64,000 nucleotides of DNA from a bacterium (GTDB lineage: Bacteria; Bacillota; Bacilli; Lactobacillales; Streptococcaceae): assembly GCA_905221435.1 (NCBI GenBank), contig CAJNDD010000004.1, positions 1 to 64,000 of the forward strand, given 5' to 3'. This document shows, in pieces, positions 38,993 through 47,898 of the stretch. The position numbers and the translations under genes are program-made. The notes under the pieces were generated by a model. It made no database searches. It worked only from the letters and a program-made list of their open reading frames with translations, and was not told where the DNA came from. How positions within the stretch are numbered: the first letter of the stretch is position 1; each line of letters begins with the position of its first letter.

Positions 38993-39897
38993 GATTTCCT
39001 CTTTTGATCAAAATATTCTTGCATGACTTCTACGAAGAGAGTCCCAGCTTGGCTAAGCTCCACTTCTTCCCGTTTGACATAGACCATGCGATTATCTAGA
39101 TTATCCTTGAGACGAATGACTGTAATCCCATTAACACTGTCACTATCTAAAAATCCAGATCCAGTCGCATAGGCATCTGTCCGCTCCAAAATACCATTCA
39201 AAGTAGCACGGTCGGTCACATTGAACATCTGGGAGCTCGCGCTGGTATCGACAAAGTTCTCTGAATAGTAAAGGTACTCATCCTTTTCCTGAGTGAAACG
39301 AACCGTTGGCAGATCCGCCAGATCCTCCATGACCAATTCCTCCTTCTGTGCTAAAGGATGTCCTTCACGAAGATAAATGTGAGTCTGGAAAGGAATTAGT
39401 TCAATAACTTCTAAACCAAGCTTTTCAACCCGTTGCATGATGCCCTTTTTATTTTGGTTGTTGAGGTAGATAATCCCAATCTCACTGTGTCCTTGGGCTA
39501 CTTCATCTAAGATTTGAACTGTGGTAGACTCAAAAATACGAAAGTTCTTATAATCAGGATAACGTTCTGAAAAGGCCGTAATGGTTGGTGGCAAGAAGTC
39601 ATAGTGCTGGCTGGCAATGGAAAATTCATCCTTTTCTTCCTCAGGATTGGCATACTGATTTTGAAAAACATCAAAGCCTTTGACCAATTCTTGCGCTTTC
39701 TCATAAAATTCCATACCACGACGGGTCAAAAACGTTCCCGAACTCGTCCGACGGAAAATTTTAAAGCCTAACTCTTTTTCCAAATCGCGCACAGAAATAG
39801 ACAGACTCGGCTGACTAACATACATCTTTTCAGCAGCTTCACGGAAAGTACCACTATTGGCAATGGCCACAACATAGCGTAATTGTTGAATGTTCAT
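38989..39897 (-). CDS. LysR-type regulator, CpsY/MtaR-like
   Basis: A 302-residue LysR regulator: winged-helix N-terminus (1-60, [20 protein letters not shown] as HTH) and a two-lobed effector domain. It resembles streptococcal CpsY/MtaR proteins that govern methionine uptake and survival in neutrophils; the regulon is inferred. It is the first gene of a coupled unit with lspA and rluD, an arrangement conserved in the group as I recall. Confidence 0.82.
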   Translation of the reverse strand: MNIQQLRYVVAIANSGTFREAAEKMYVSQPSLSISVRDLEKELGFKIFRRTSSGTFLTRRGMEFYEKAQELVKGFDVFQNQYANPEEEKDEFSIASQHYDFLPPTITAFSERYPDYKNFRIFESTTVQILDEVAQGHSEIGIIYLNNQNKKGIMQRVEKLGLEVIELIPFQTHIYLREGHPLAQKEELVMEDLADLPTVRFTQEKDEYLYYSENFVDTSASSQMFNVTDRATLNGILERTDAYATGSGFLDSDSVNGITVIRLKDNLDNRMVYVKREEVELSQAGTLFVEVMQEYFDQKRKS

Positions 39898-39925
39898 CTT
39901 TTACCCCCAACTTCTCTATCTGTTC

Positions 39926-39953
39926 ATTATACCATATTTCAGAATTTTTCCAA
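39926..39953 (-). promoter_or_regulatory. Promoter of lysR-lspA-rluD
   Basis: -35 TTGGAA (39953-39948), 16-base spacer, extended -10 TGG-TATAAT (-10 at 39931-39926). Confidence 0.65.
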
Positions 39954-40128
39954 AAAGGAAAAGGAACCTAATGCAATTACAGCGTGATCTAAGGTTTATT
40001 ATTTAAGAATACAGAACCAGAGGTTCAGCACGAGAGTATATTCTTTGAGGACTTGTTTATTATGATAATAGCTTTCAAAGTTATAGACAGTCTCCTAAAC
40101 GATTTCATTCCAACACCTTAACTGTGCT

Positions 40129-40445
40129 ATGAACCGTATTTTCTATCAAATCAAGAAACAATTGAACTGGAACCTCAAGAGGACAGGACAAGCTAAGGAA
40201 GATTCATCCTCTATTCAAAACGTTTTAAAAGATAAAAGTTGGACTGTGAATAAACTGAATTCTCTCTACTCAAACGCAAACCTAACCACTACTGACAGTC
40301 TTATCAAATGTGGCACCTTTATAGTTCAAAACGGTGGCAACTTTAAAACTAGAATACTTACCACTTTAAATAACAAAAGAAGAGAATCAACTTGATCCTC
40401 CCCAAATGTTAACTGATATTGATCAACTATAGTTGGCAAAAAACT
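40129..40445 (+). mobile_element. ISL3-family IS remnant 3 (most decayed)
   Basis: The frame from 40129 retains scraps of the ISL3 C-terminus: VLKDK, then LYSNANLTTTDSLIK and GGNFKTRILTTLNNKRRE, aligning with LPYSNAKLEATNNLI and FKNRIFIALNIKKERT at 55540-55690. The right inverted repeat is degenerate (about 40420-40445). In 39954-40128 I see no recognisable gene; it may be more of the decayed element. The remnant ends about 48 bases before the stop of the minus-strand membrane-protein gene. Confidence 0.65.
40376..40400 (-). terminator. Terminator hairpin inside ISL3 remnant 3
   Basis: GAGAATC (40382-40388) and GATCCTC (40394-40400) pair fully only in minus-strand RNA, where the mismatch becomes G-U. 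It is followed by TTCTTTTG. It lies 93 bases past the stop of the gene at 40494. Confidence 0.6.
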
Positions 40446-40493
40446 AATCTTTCATATCTAACTTTTAGTATAGGAATCACTGGCAGTTTGTAT

Positions 40494-40856
40494 TTAAAAC
40501 ATGAGAAACATCAATAGAATGTGAAAGCCAAAGCGCAGGAGATGATACGAAAGAGGGGTAGGTTGCTGGCTTTTCTGGCTATCCAAATATAGGGTTAGTG
40601 ATAGAAAAATCAAACCAAATGCAATCACCAATCTGACGAAATAGGAAATTTTTAGTATTGCTGCCATCAAAAGAAAACCTAATAAAGGAAGGTTAAAAAG
40701 CGAAACAGCCAGGCTACTTGCTAATAGAGAGAGTAGCGAAAGGACTAATAAACTATAAACTAGAAAACGAGTCCAACCTGAGACTACTTTCCCTTCACTT
40801 TTCTGTTTTGACATCATCACGATTACCACGATTAGGTAAACAAAAAGTATCATCAT
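40494..40856 (-). CDS. Small membrane protein of unknown function
   Basis: A 120-residue, very hydrophobic protein with about four membrane segments: residues 1-14, 28-50, 52-75 and 76-92 plus a final hydrophobic tail. I recognise no motif. GAGGAG stands before the ATG. It is divergent from niaX and its only downstream terminator candidate lies within an IS remnant. Confidence 0.65.
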   Translation of the reverse strand: MMILFVYLIVVIVMMSKQKSEGKVVSGWTRFLVYSLLVLSLLSLLASSLAVSLFNLPLLGFLLMAAILKISYFVRLVIAFGLIFLSLTLYLDSQKSQQPTPLSYHLLRFGFHILLMFLMF

Positions 40857-40927
40857 AATTTCTCCTCAGTTCCTATTATTCTTTACCACATTTTAACCAA
40901 ATTTTCCTGAAAAATCAATAATGTTTC

Positions 40928-40956
40928 TTGACTTGATTGGAGATTTATTGTACTAT
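40928..40956 (+). promoter_or_regulatory. Promoter of niaX-niaR
   Basis: -35 TTGACT (40928-40933), 17-base spacer, -10 TACTAT (40951-40956). Confidence 0.6.
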
Positions 40957-40961
40957 ACTTG

Positions 40962-40971
40962 TGTATATACA
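40962..40971 (+). promoter_or_regulatory. Candidate NiaR operator
   Basis: Perfect palindrome TGTATATACA, extended imperfectly on both sides, at the predicted transcription start and 18 bases before the niaX ATG. The neighbouring gene encodes the niacin repressor NiaR, so autoregulation through this site is likely. I cannot confirm the consensus here. Confidence 0.5.
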
Positions 40972-40988
40972 GATAAATGGAGGTTCTT

Positions 40989-41516
40989 ATGGATATACGG
41001 AAAAAAACGCAGTTTATGACCATGACTGCCCTACTCACTGCAATAGCGATTTTGATTCCAATCATTATGCCTTTTAAAATCGTTATCCCACCTGCTTCTT
41101 ACACCTTGGGAAGTCATATCCCCATCTTTATCGCCATGTTTCTTTCGCCTTTGATGGCTGCTTTTGTGATTATTGCTTCTAGCCTCGGTTTCCTTATGGC
41201 AGGCTATCCGCCTGTTATTGTACTCCGCGCCTTCTCTCACATCGTTTTTGGTACTTTGGGGGCTTTGTACTTAAAAAAATTCCCTGAAACCTTGGATAAA
41301 CCAAAGGCATCTTGGATTTTTAATTTTGTTTTGGGTGTTGTTCATGCTATCGCTGAAGTGGTAGCTTGTATCATCTTCTATGCTACTTCAGGGACAAATG
41401 TTGAAAATATGTTTTATGTTCTCTTTGTCCTAGTTGGTTTTGGCACAATTGTCCATAGTATGGTAGACTATACATTAGCACTAGCTGTCTATAAAGTGCT
41501 TCGAAAACGTCGCTAA
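40989..41516 (+). CDS. niaX: Niacin ECF-transporter substrate component NiaX
   Basis: Membrane S-component that binds nicotinic acid and is driven by the shared EcfAAT module; 175 residues with about six helices. Features are PPASYTLGSHIPIF, ASSLGFLMAGYPPVIVLRAFSHIVFG and the final VHSMVDYTLALAVYK. I chose the ATG at 40989 because GGAGG ends five bases before it; an in-frame ATG at 40977 would include that ribosome site. It is followed by niaR, which supports the niacin assignment. Confidence 0.85.
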   Translation: MDIRKKTQFMTMTALLTAIAILIPIIMPFKIVIPPASYTLGSHIPIFIAMFLSPLMAAFVIIASSLGFLMAGYPPVIVLRAFSHIVFGTLGALYLKKFPETLDKPKASWIFNFVLGVVHAIAEVVACIIFYATSGTNVENMFYVLFVLVGFGTIVHSMVDYTLALAVYKVLRKRR

Positions 41517-41527
41517 AAGGAAAAACT

Positions 41528-42043
41528 ATGACAAAGGATCGCAAACAAGCTCTTCTCAAACTATTAAAAGAGGCGCCAAAAGCTCTCAATGGTCAAACCT
41601 TGGCTGAACACTTTCATGTCACTCGTCAGATCATTGTACAGGACATCGCTATTCTCCGAGCAGATGGAGCTCCTATCCTATCCACTAATCGTGGCTATAT
41701 CTACAAAGAAAATGATGCCAGCCCCTACGTCCACAAACTCTTTAAAGTGAAACATGAACTGGAAGAAATCGGTCAGGAACTACTAGCCATTGTAGATAAT
41801 GGCGGACGCGTTCAAAATATCTTAATTGATCATCCCGTTTATGGTGAAATTGAAACCCTGCTCAAACTCACCTGCCGCCGAGACGTCCAGCACTTTCTGG
41901 AACAAGTCGAGAATTCAGACTTTAGACCCCTTTCTGAATTGACAGATGGCATCCATTACCACCTTGTTGAAGCTGAATCACAACAAGACCTCCACTATAT
42001 CGAGGAGGCCTTGGATCAGTTGGGTTATTTAGTAAAAGACTAA
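41528..42043 (+). CDS. niaR: Niacin-responsive repressor NiaR
   Basis: Transcription factor controlling NAD precursor uptake, 171 residues. N-terminal HTH_11 domain (1-60, FHVTRQIIVQDIAILRA) and C-terminal 3H domain with its three conserved histidine segments: IDHPVYGEI, DVQHFLEQ and DGIHYHLVEAE. The 3H domain binds a metal and nicotinic acid in characterised relatives. It lies 11 bases after niaX; its stop overlaps that of the convergent Nudix gene. Confidence 0.9.
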   Translation: MTKDRKQALLKLLKEAPKALNGQTLAEHFHVTRQIIVQDIAILRADGAPILSTNRGYIYKENDASPYVHKLFKVKHELEEIGQELLAIVDNGGRVQNILIDHPVYGEIETLLKLTCRRDVQHFLEQVENSDFRPLSELTDGIHYHLVEAESQQDLHYIEEALDQLGYLVKD

Positions 42044-42507
42044 AAAATTTCTTTCTCCCAGCCGTCCTCTGTACGGTAGCGATAGAAGAACTCAGACTTG
42101 TCAGGTGCTTCCATCATTTCCATCAAAGGCAACATATCATAGGCCAGATCCAAGTTTGGAATCTGGTCTTTTTGTACCCAAGATACTTCTCCTTCATCTG
42201 AAGATTGGAGATTCCCAGTAAACTCTGTCGCCTTATAACAAAAAACGATGTAGCGCCCACCTGTATCTAAGGGCCAGTTTTTAATGCCGACTAGTTGAGG
42301 ATTCTGAATGGTCAGACCTGTTTCTTCATAGATTTCTCGAATAACTGACTCTGCAAAGGCCTCTCCATTTTCAACATGACCACCTGGAAAGGCATATCCT
42401 GACCAGCGGTTGGTTTCCGGCGAACGATACTGCATAACCACGCGTTGCTTTTCAAGGTCTTCAATCAGACAAATATTTGTTAAAATGGTTAATTGTGCTC
42501 GAGACAT
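42040..42507 (-). CDS. Nudix hydrolase (MutT-like)
   Basis: A 155-residue Nudix protein with a complete Nudix box starting at GGHVENGEAFAES and ending REIYEETGL (about 42-64). The substrate is not predictable; relatives remove oxidised nucleotides or other diphosphates. It starts 19 bases after the small membrane-protein array and is likely its last gene. Confidence 0.85.
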   Translation of the reverse strand: MSRAQLTILTNICLIEDLEKQRVVMQYRSPETNRWSGYAFPGGHVENGEAFAESVIREIYEETGLTIQNPQLVGIKNWPLDTGGRYIVFCYKATEFTGNLQSSDEGEVSWVQKDQIPNLDLAYDMLPLMEMMEAPDKSEFFYRYRTEDGWEKEIF

Positions 42508-42526
42508 AATACTTACTTTCTAATAT

Positions 42527-42961
42527 TTAATCTTTTTCTACATACTTAACTTCAGACTTCATAATCAAAGGATTTACTAAGTCGTGATATTCATGAATTT
42601 CATGGAGCAAAAATCCTCTGATAATTCTGATTTCATTTTTTTCCTTATTCACATTGTAGTCTAGATTGATCGGCATAGATGAATCTGGAACCATAGAAAA
42701 AAAGAAAAATGTCAGAGACCAGATAATGAGAGCAAAGAAGCCGCTGAGAGCTTGAAAAATCAGATGATACCATTGAAAGATTCTCGTTTTATAGAAGATA
42801 GCCCATGGCTGAATAAATAAGGTTAGACAGAGACCAAAGAACCAGATATTCCACAAACCTGGTGTAAAGGCTAAACCAAACAATCCTAAGATAAAATGAA
42901 TCAGGGCGAATACCAGGAACAGAAGGTAAATAACCCTAAATATAGTTAAATGTTTTATCAT
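42527..42961 (-). CDS. Membrane protein of the array (non-paralogous member)
   Basis: A 144-residue protein with four membrane segments in the first 95 residues and an acidic, hydrophilic C-terminal tail (about 100-144: NVNKEKNEIRIIRG, then EIHEYHDLVNP). I do not recognise a family. It overlaps the preceding array gene by four bases and has AAGGAG upstream. It lacks the YIWFPI motif shared by the three genes before it. Confidence 0.6.
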   Translation of the reverse strand: MIKHLTIFRVIYLLFLVFALIHFILGLFGLAFTPGLWNIWFFGLCLTLFIQPWAIFYKTRIFQWYHLIFQALSGFFALIIWSLTFFFFSMVPDSSMPINLDYNVNKEKNEIRIIRGFLLHEIHEYHDLVNPLIMKSEVKYVEKD

Positions 42962-43509
42962 GATTGACTCCTTTTCTTTTTAACATATTTGGAAATTAAA
43001 ATAATCAATGCAGCCACTAGGAAGAAGATCACATAAGTTAGAATAGGAAACCAGATGTAGCGGTGATCTAGAGTTAGCAGGGGAGGAATACTCTTTCTGT
43101 TTCGACTCGATAATCCAAAAAACAAGTGAAACAACAGACCTACTCCATTTAGATACAAGAATGGTTCTGCAAAATCTTGTACTGTATGCATTCCATCAAA
43201 AGTATCTCTAAAAACACCTTGATAAAGCATGTTCACTAAGAATATAAGATTCAGAAAGAGCGGGAAAAGATAATTGAAGTTTTGATAGGGTTTTGGAACA
43301 AGACTTGTTCCAAACAACAAATAGAATACCCCAAAAGCTGATAAAAAAAATATACTACTATCTAATAGAAAAGCTATTTTTGAATGTTGTAACAACCACA
43401 ATTTTACTTTATCTAGCCAGCTCATTTTTCGATTTGGCTTATAGTGTTTTTTTGATTTTTTCTGTGTACTGTCATTCTTTCTCATTCGTTTCTTAATCTT
43501 TCGTTCCAT
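42958..43509 (-). CDS. Membrane protein of the array (paralogue C)
   Basis: A 183-residue protein: strongly basic N-terminal 30 residues, then WLLQHSKIAFLLD before the first membrane helix, NYLFPLFLNLIFL in the second, a third helix ending in LFFG, and TLDHRYIWFPILTY leading into the fourth, with a basic tail. The same ordered motifs occur in the two genes upstream. GAAGGAG stands six bases before the ATG. It overlaps the previous gene by 28 bases. Confidence 0.65.
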   Translation of the reverse strand: MERKIKKRMRKNDSTQKKSKKHYKPNRKMSWLDKVKLWLLQHSKIAFLLDSSIFFLSAFGVFYLLFGTSLVPKPYQNFNYLFPLFLNLIFLVNMLYQGVFRDTFDGMHTVQDFAEPFLYLNGVGLLFHLFFGLSSRNRKSIPPLLTLDHRYIWFPILTYVIFFLVAALIILISKYVKKKRSQS

Positions 43510-44018
43510 TTACGTCTCCTTCTTCTCTTTTCTGTCCGTATAACCAAAAGCAGAATGCCCAGCCCCAAGAAAAAGAAAAAGAGATAACTTACAATAGGGA
43601 CCCAGACATATGCTGGATCCATAGAAATTATGGGAGGGAAATTCGTTGACTTACGACGTCCTAGCCAATTCAGTCCTACCAAGAGATGAAAAGGAAAAAG
43701 AGAACCATTGAAACCAATAAATATCCATGAAAAGTAACGCCATTTCTGAAGTGTATCACTTCCAGAATGAAAGACAAGGCAATAGGTTGAGAAGATCAGA
43801 AAGAAAAGATTGAAGCTTAAGGGAGAAAGATAGTTTAAGCTTGGGAGTTGATAACCAATGAAAGAGGCGGCAAGAAATGATACATACAAAGATCCAAATA
43901 ACACACTCGTATCCAGGAGTTGACCAATCCTTCGGTGCCTTTCCATCCAAAGAGAAAACCTCTTAGTCCAAGAAGACTTTTCTTTTGTCTTGTACTTCAT
44001 TTGTCTACTCATCTTCAT
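43482..44018 (-). CDS. Membrane protein of the array (paralogue B)
   Basis: 178 residues from the ATG at 44018; of three clustered ATGs (44024, 44018, 44012), 44018 is nine bases from AGGAG and is preferred. Motifs in order: WMERHRRIGQLLD, NYLSPLSFNLFFL, FHLLVGLNWLG, SMDPAYVWVPIVSY and a very basic tail (RTEKRRRRRKWNERL). Four membrane helices are predicted, with both ends inside by the positive-inside rule. It overlaps the previous gene by 14 bases. Confidence 0.65.
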   Translation of the reverse strand: MKMSRQMKYKTKEKSSWTKRFSLWMERHRRIGQLLDTSVLFGSLYVSFLAASFIGYQLPSLNYLSPLSFNLFFLIFSTYCLVFHSGSDTLQKWRYFSWIFIGFNGSLFPFHLLVGLNWLGRRKSTNFPPIISMDPAYVWVPIVSYLFFFFLGLGILLLVIRTEKRRRRRKWNERLRNE

Positions 44019-44511
44019 TTTCATCTACTCCTTTTTTTGAACCTTTAGAGAGAAAGAAGATTGCCAAAGTTAAAATCAAGACTAGAAGGTAGATGGCAAT
44101 AGGGAACCAGATATAAGCTGAGTCAAGTGAAAACAAAGGCGACAGGACGACTCTTCCTCTCTTTCTCACTCCAAACAATTGAAAAATGGAGCTAAGAATA
44201 TTGATGTAAATAAAGGGTTCACAGAATTTTTTAAGGGTCTTTTCTTTGTCTGTTTTCACTGATAAAAAGAGAGCATAAAGCCTATAACCCAAGATAAAAA
44301 GATTCAATTGCAAGGGAAATAAAAGCTCTCGGTACCGAAAATCAGCTGGAATGCTTTTATTCTGTGAAGTTGTAAATTCTATAACTAGGAACAAGATGAT
44401 ATAAAAGAACATATCAAGCATAAATTTGATAAATCGATGCCCTTGTAACCAAAAACGGACAGAATCTAGCCCTGATGACTTCTTATAATTCTTCTCTTTC
44501 AATTTCATCAT
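44005..44511 (-). CDS. Membrane protein of the array (paralogue A)
   Basis: A 168-residue protein, first of the coupled array. Motifs: WLQGHRFIKFMLD, YRELLFPLQLNLFIL, FGVRKRGR and SLDSAYIWFPIAIY. Four membrane helices are predicted; the C-terminal tail is acidic (GVDENEDE), unlike the basic tails of the other two. The ribosome site is weak (GGAAAGAAG). No clear promoter lies in the 85-base gap after the GNAT gene, so transcription may continue from uvrB. Confidence 0.65.
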   Translation of the reverse strand: MMKLKEKNYKKSSGLDSVRFWLQGHRFIKFMLDMFFYIILFLVIEFTTSQNKSIPADFRYRELLFPLQLNLFILGYRLYALFLSVKTDKEKTLKKFCEPFIYINILSSIFQLFGVRKRGRVVLSPLFSLDSAYIWFPIAIYLLVLILTLAIFFLSKGSKKGVDENEDE

Positions 44512-44596
44512 AACTTCTTTCCATTAAAAATATTTTCTAAAACGTAATCATTTGTTGATGGTGCAATCTGAAAACAAATCGCAATTCTACCAGTAT

Positions 44597-45100
44597 TTAA
44601 CTCTCAGATTTTGATGATTTCTTACGTACCATTCTAATTTCAGTGATAGGTTTTCCAAGGTCAAGTATTTTTTCTTGCCCATCAAAAGTAAAATCCATTT
44701 TTTGATAGAAAGCAATAGCTCGCTTATTCTCTTTTAATACCCATAAAAATATTTCAGAGAACTGTTCAAGAGCCGTCAGAGCTTCCTTCATTAACTTCTG
44801 AGCAATACCTTTTCCGTAATAGTCTTTTAAAACATATAAGGCAATAATTTCGCCAGCTTGAATAGTCTCATCACGAAAGTTTCCATAACTAATAAAACCA
44901 ACTACCTTCATGCCATCTATCGCAATCAATGTATTTTCTGGATATTTTTGACTAAAGAATCGACATCTTTCTAATGTCATTGTCTCCTGAAATTCTGCAG
45001 GCAAAAGGTCGTCATAAGCCTCTCTCCACGTTTGCCAGTGAACGAGGGATTTACCTTCTATCTCTTCAGGAGTTTCCATTTGTTTGATAGTTAGGTTCAA
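44597..45100 (-). CDS. GNAT-family N-acetyltransferase (TTG start)
   Basis: A 167-residue acetyltransferase with the acetyl-CoA loop YYGKGIAQKLMKEALTAL (about 111-128) and WVLKENKRAIAFYQKMDF (about 137-154). I start at TTG 45100, eight bases after AAGGAG; the next ATG would shorten the first strand. The substrate is unknown. It begins 16 bases after uvrB and is probably co-transcribed. Confidence 0.82.
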   Translation of the reverse strand: MNLTIKQMETPEEIEGKSLVHWQTWREAYDDLLPAEFQETMTLERCRFFSQKYPENTLIAIDGMKVVGFISYGNFRDETIQAGEIIALYVLKDYYGKGIAQKLMKEALTALEQFSEIFLWVLKENKRAIAFYQKMDFTFDGQEKILDLGKPITEIRMVRKKSSKSES

Positions 45101-45116
45101 TTATTTTTCTCCTTCA

Positions 45117-47105
45117 CTAATCCAATGCCTTCACTTCCAACATCATATCACGTATCTGTGCTGCTAGTTCAAAGTCAAGTACTTCGACGGCTTCTTGCAT
45201 TTGTTTTTCGAGTTTTTTGACGAGTTCCTTACGCTCTTGTTTGTTGAGGCTATTAATATCGACTTCCTTATCCTCTTCCTTGGCAACTGCCTTGGTTACG
45301 GCGATTAGGTCACGGATTTCTTTCTTGATTGTCTGTGGTACGATACCATGCTCTTCATTATAAGCCATCTGGATTTTCCGACGGCGAGCCGTTTCATCGA
45401 TAGCACGTTGCATAGACTGAGTTATCGTATCCGCATACATGATGACATGACCTTCGCTGTTGCGAGCTGCCCGGCCAATGGTCTGGATCAGGCCACGCTC
45501 GTTGCGGAGGAAGCCTTCCTTGTCTGCATCAAGAATTGCCACCAGACTAACCTCGGGCACGTCGATTCCCTCGCGCAGCAGGTTAATCCCAACCAGAACG
45601 TCAAAGACACCCAAGCGCAGGTCTCGGATAATCTCAGTCCGCTCCAAGGTCTTAATGTCCGAGTGCATGTACTTGACCTTGACACCCATTTCCTTGAAGT
45701 AGTCCGTCAAGTCTTCCGCCATCTTCTTGGTCAGGGTTGTGATAAAGGTTCGCTCATTCTTTTCGACACGGGCATTAATTTCACCCAAGAGGTCATCAAT
45801 CTGCCCCATAGTTGGACGGACTTCCACTTCTGGATCCAGAAGTCCTGTCGGCCGGATAATTTGCTCGATAACAGTATCCGTCTGTTCAGTTTCATAGTCG
45901 CCCGGCGTAGCCGATACATAGACAATCTGGTGAACATGGCTCTCAAACTCCTCCCGGCGCAGCGGACGGTTGTCCAAGGCAGACGGCAGGCGGAAACCAT
46001 AATTAACCAGCATCTCCTTACGAGAGCGATCGCCATTGTACATGCCCCGAATCTGTCCCATGGTCATGTGACTCTCATCAATCATAATCAAGAAATCATC
46101 AGGGAAAAAGTCCAGAAGGGTATAAGGAGGCTCTCCTTCGCTCCGACCATCCATATGGCGAGAATAGTTCTCAACTCCATTCGTATAGCCCATCTCGCGC
46201 AGCATTTCGATATCATACTCCGTACGCTGCTTCAAGCGCTGGGCTTCCAGAAGTTTGCCTTCCTTCTCAAAGATAGCTAGCTGCTCCTCCAACTCGGCCT
46301 GAATCTTAGCAATCGCCACTTCCATGTGGTCTTCATTGGTCACGAAGTGGGTGGCTGGGAAGATGGCCAAATGGTCCACCTCACCCAAGACTCGACCTGT
46401 CAAGGCTTCAACCTCACGAATCCGGTCAATCTCGTCTCCAAAAAACTCCACTCGAAAGGCATGCTCATCACGAGAAGCTGGGAATATCTCTACCACATCA
46501 CCACGAACCCGAAATTTCCCCCGCTGAAAGTCAATGTCATTGCGCTCAAACTGGATATCCACCAGGTCATTAAGCAGCTTATCACGAGAAATCTCTAGGC
46601 CAGGACGCAGGCTAACCACACTGTCAGAGTATTCCTTAGGCGAACCCAGACCATAGATACAAGAGACCGAAGCCACGACAATCACATCATTACGCTCCAA
46701 GAGGGCTGATGTCGCTGAGTGACGAAGCTTATCAATCTCGTCATTGACCGAGCTATCCTTTTCGATATAAGTATCGCTGGAAGGCACATAGGCCTCGGGC
46801 TGGTAGTAATCATAGTAGGAAACGAAGTATTCCACCGCGTTATTGGGGAAAAACTCCTTGAACTCACCATAAAGCTGGCCGGCCAGCGTTTTATTATGGG
46901 CGATAACCAGAGTCGGCTTGTTGACCTGAGCAATAACCTGACTCATGGTATAGGTCTTCCCAGTACCAGTCGCCCCCATGAGTATTTGAGCTTTCTCTCC
47001 ACCCTCGATATTATCGACCAACTGCTCGATTGCTTGGGGTTGGTCTCCCGATGGTTGGTATTTGGAGACGAGTTTAAATTTGTTATTTACTTTTCTATCT
47101 ATCAT
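45117..47105 (-). CDS. uvrB: Excinuclease ABC subunit B
   Basis: Damage-verification helicase of nucleotide excision repair, 662 residues. Walker A GATGTGKT (44-51), the DNA-opening beta-hairpin [21 protein letters not shown] region (from about 92), helicase motif VI around QTIGRAARN, and the C-terminal UVR domain (about 620-660, [15 protein letters not shown]) that binds UvrC or UvrA. Its start overlaps the end of the upstream gene by 11 bases. Confidence 0.97.
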   Translation of the reverse strand: MIDRKVNNKFKLVSKYQPSGDQPQAIEQLVDNIEGGEKAQILMGATGTGKTYTMSQVIAQVNKPTLVIAHNKTLAGQLYGEFKEFFPNNAVEYFVSYYDYYQPEAYVPSSDTYIEKDSSVNDEIDKLRHSATSALLERNDVIVVASVSCIYGLGSPKEYSDSVVSLRPGLEISRDKLLNDLVDIQFERNDIDFQRGKFRVRGDVVEIFPASRDEHAFRVEFFGDEIDRIREVEALTGRVLGEVDHLAIFPATHFVTNEDHMEVAIAKIQAELEEQLAIFEKEGKLLEAQRLKQRTEYDIEMLREMGYTNGVENYSRHMDGRSEGEPPYTLLDFFPDDFLIMIDESHMTMGQIRGMYNGDRSRKEMLVNYGFRLPSALDNRPLRREEFESHVHQIVYVSATPGDYETEQTDTVIEQIIRPTGLLDPEVEVRPTMGQIDDLLGEINARVEKNERTFITTLTKKMAEDLTDYFKEMGVKVKYMHSDIKTLERTEIIRDLRLGVFDVLVGINLLREGIDVPEVSLVAILDADKEGFLRNERGLIQTIGRAARNSEGHVIMYADTITQSMQRAIDETARRRKIQMAYNEEHGIVPQTIKKEIRDLIAVTKAVAKEEDKEVDINSLNKQERKELVKKLEKQMQEAVEVLDFELAAQIRDMMLEVKALD

Positions 47106-47721
47106 GACCGTTCCTTTCGTTTATATAGTCATTCATTTCTTGGTCTGAGAAAACCTCTCCTCTATCCACGCGAATTCGTATGATTTGGTTCTTTGCAACA
47201 TATTTTCTTTTCTTTGGCAACTGAAAACCAAGTTTTTTATCGAATTTGATGGCCGTCTCACTATCTTTGAATAGTATCATCAGAACCCGGTATCTTTTTT
47301 TATCATCCAATTCGGATCGGTAGTCAAAAAAGTATTCAATCCGCTTCAAAAAATAAAGAAAGGATGATGAACGCTTGATATCGGCTATGGGACTTGACCA
47401 ATCTTTCATGACAAGGTCGATATCAGATAAGGGAATTTCAAAGGTTTTTCGGCCAAAAAGTTTCCCATAATAGGTGAAGGTCTGCTCATCTACTTCTATC
47501 AATTTCTTTGTTTTTCTAAAATTCATGATTCCATCTACCGCTGAAATACCGGTATATAGTGGAAGCAGAAGAAGGAAAAGGAAAAAGATTTTACCAAAAT
47601 AATTCTCATACCAAAAATCATTTAAAAGGTAAGGAATAATCAAGCACAATGAACTGAGAGAATAAAACAGACCCCATCCAATTTGAACCTTAAGCAGGCC
47701 TCTGTCAAACTTAACAATCAT
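47095..47721 (-). CDS. Membrane protein of unknown function upstream of uvrB
   Basis: A 208-residue protein with two membrane helices (about 12-33 and 43-63), then a cytoplasmic part with alternating strands ([31 protein letters not shown]) that resembles bacterial PH-like domains, and a basic C-terminus. I cannot assign a function. It has AAAGGAG before the ATG, a TGn promoter close upstream, and overlaps uvrB by 11 bases, so uvrB translation is coupled to it. Confidence 0.65.
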   Translation of the reverse strand: MIVKFDRGLLKVQIGWGLFYSLSSLCLIIPYLLNDFWYENYFGKIFFLFLLLLPLYTGISAVDGIMNFRKTKKLIEVDEQTFTYYGKLFGRKTFEIPLSDIDLVMKDWSSPIADIKRSSSFLYFLKRIEYFFDYRSELDDKKRYRVLMILFKDSETAIKFDKKLGFQLPKKRKYVAKNQIIRIRVDRGEVFSDQEMNDYINERNGHDR

Positions 47722-47749
47722 CTTTTTCTCCTTTCTAAGTACTCCTTCT

Positions 47750-47758
47750 ATTTTACCA
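47750..47758 (-). promoter_or_regulatory. Extended -10 promoter of the uvrB unit
   Basis: TGG-TAAAAT on the minus strand (-10 at 47755-47750), 28 bases before the first gene. Confidence 0.55.
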
Positions 47759-47841
47759 TAAAAAGGATAGACTTTCTGTTTCTCAATTTTCGATTCTTGT
47801 TAAGTAGATGTTATATCTTCTTACATAAAAATCATTAAAAT

Positions 47842-47870
47842 TTGCCTTCTGGCTTTTTTTCTGTTATAAT
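47842..47870 (+). promoter_or_regulatory. Promoter of the amino acid ABC operon
   Basis: -35 TTGCCT (47842-47847), 17-base spacer, extended -10 TGT-TATAAT (-10 at 47865-47870), 28 bases before the start codon. Confidence 0.65.
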
Positions 47871-47898
47871 TAAAAAATATTCAGAAAGGAGACTAAAA

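Noticed and set aside
45348..46280. A 310-codon open frame on the plus strand opposite uvrB
   Set aside because: It lies wholly antisense to the conserved uvrB coding region, has no ribosome site or protein similarity, and follows from uvrB codon use.
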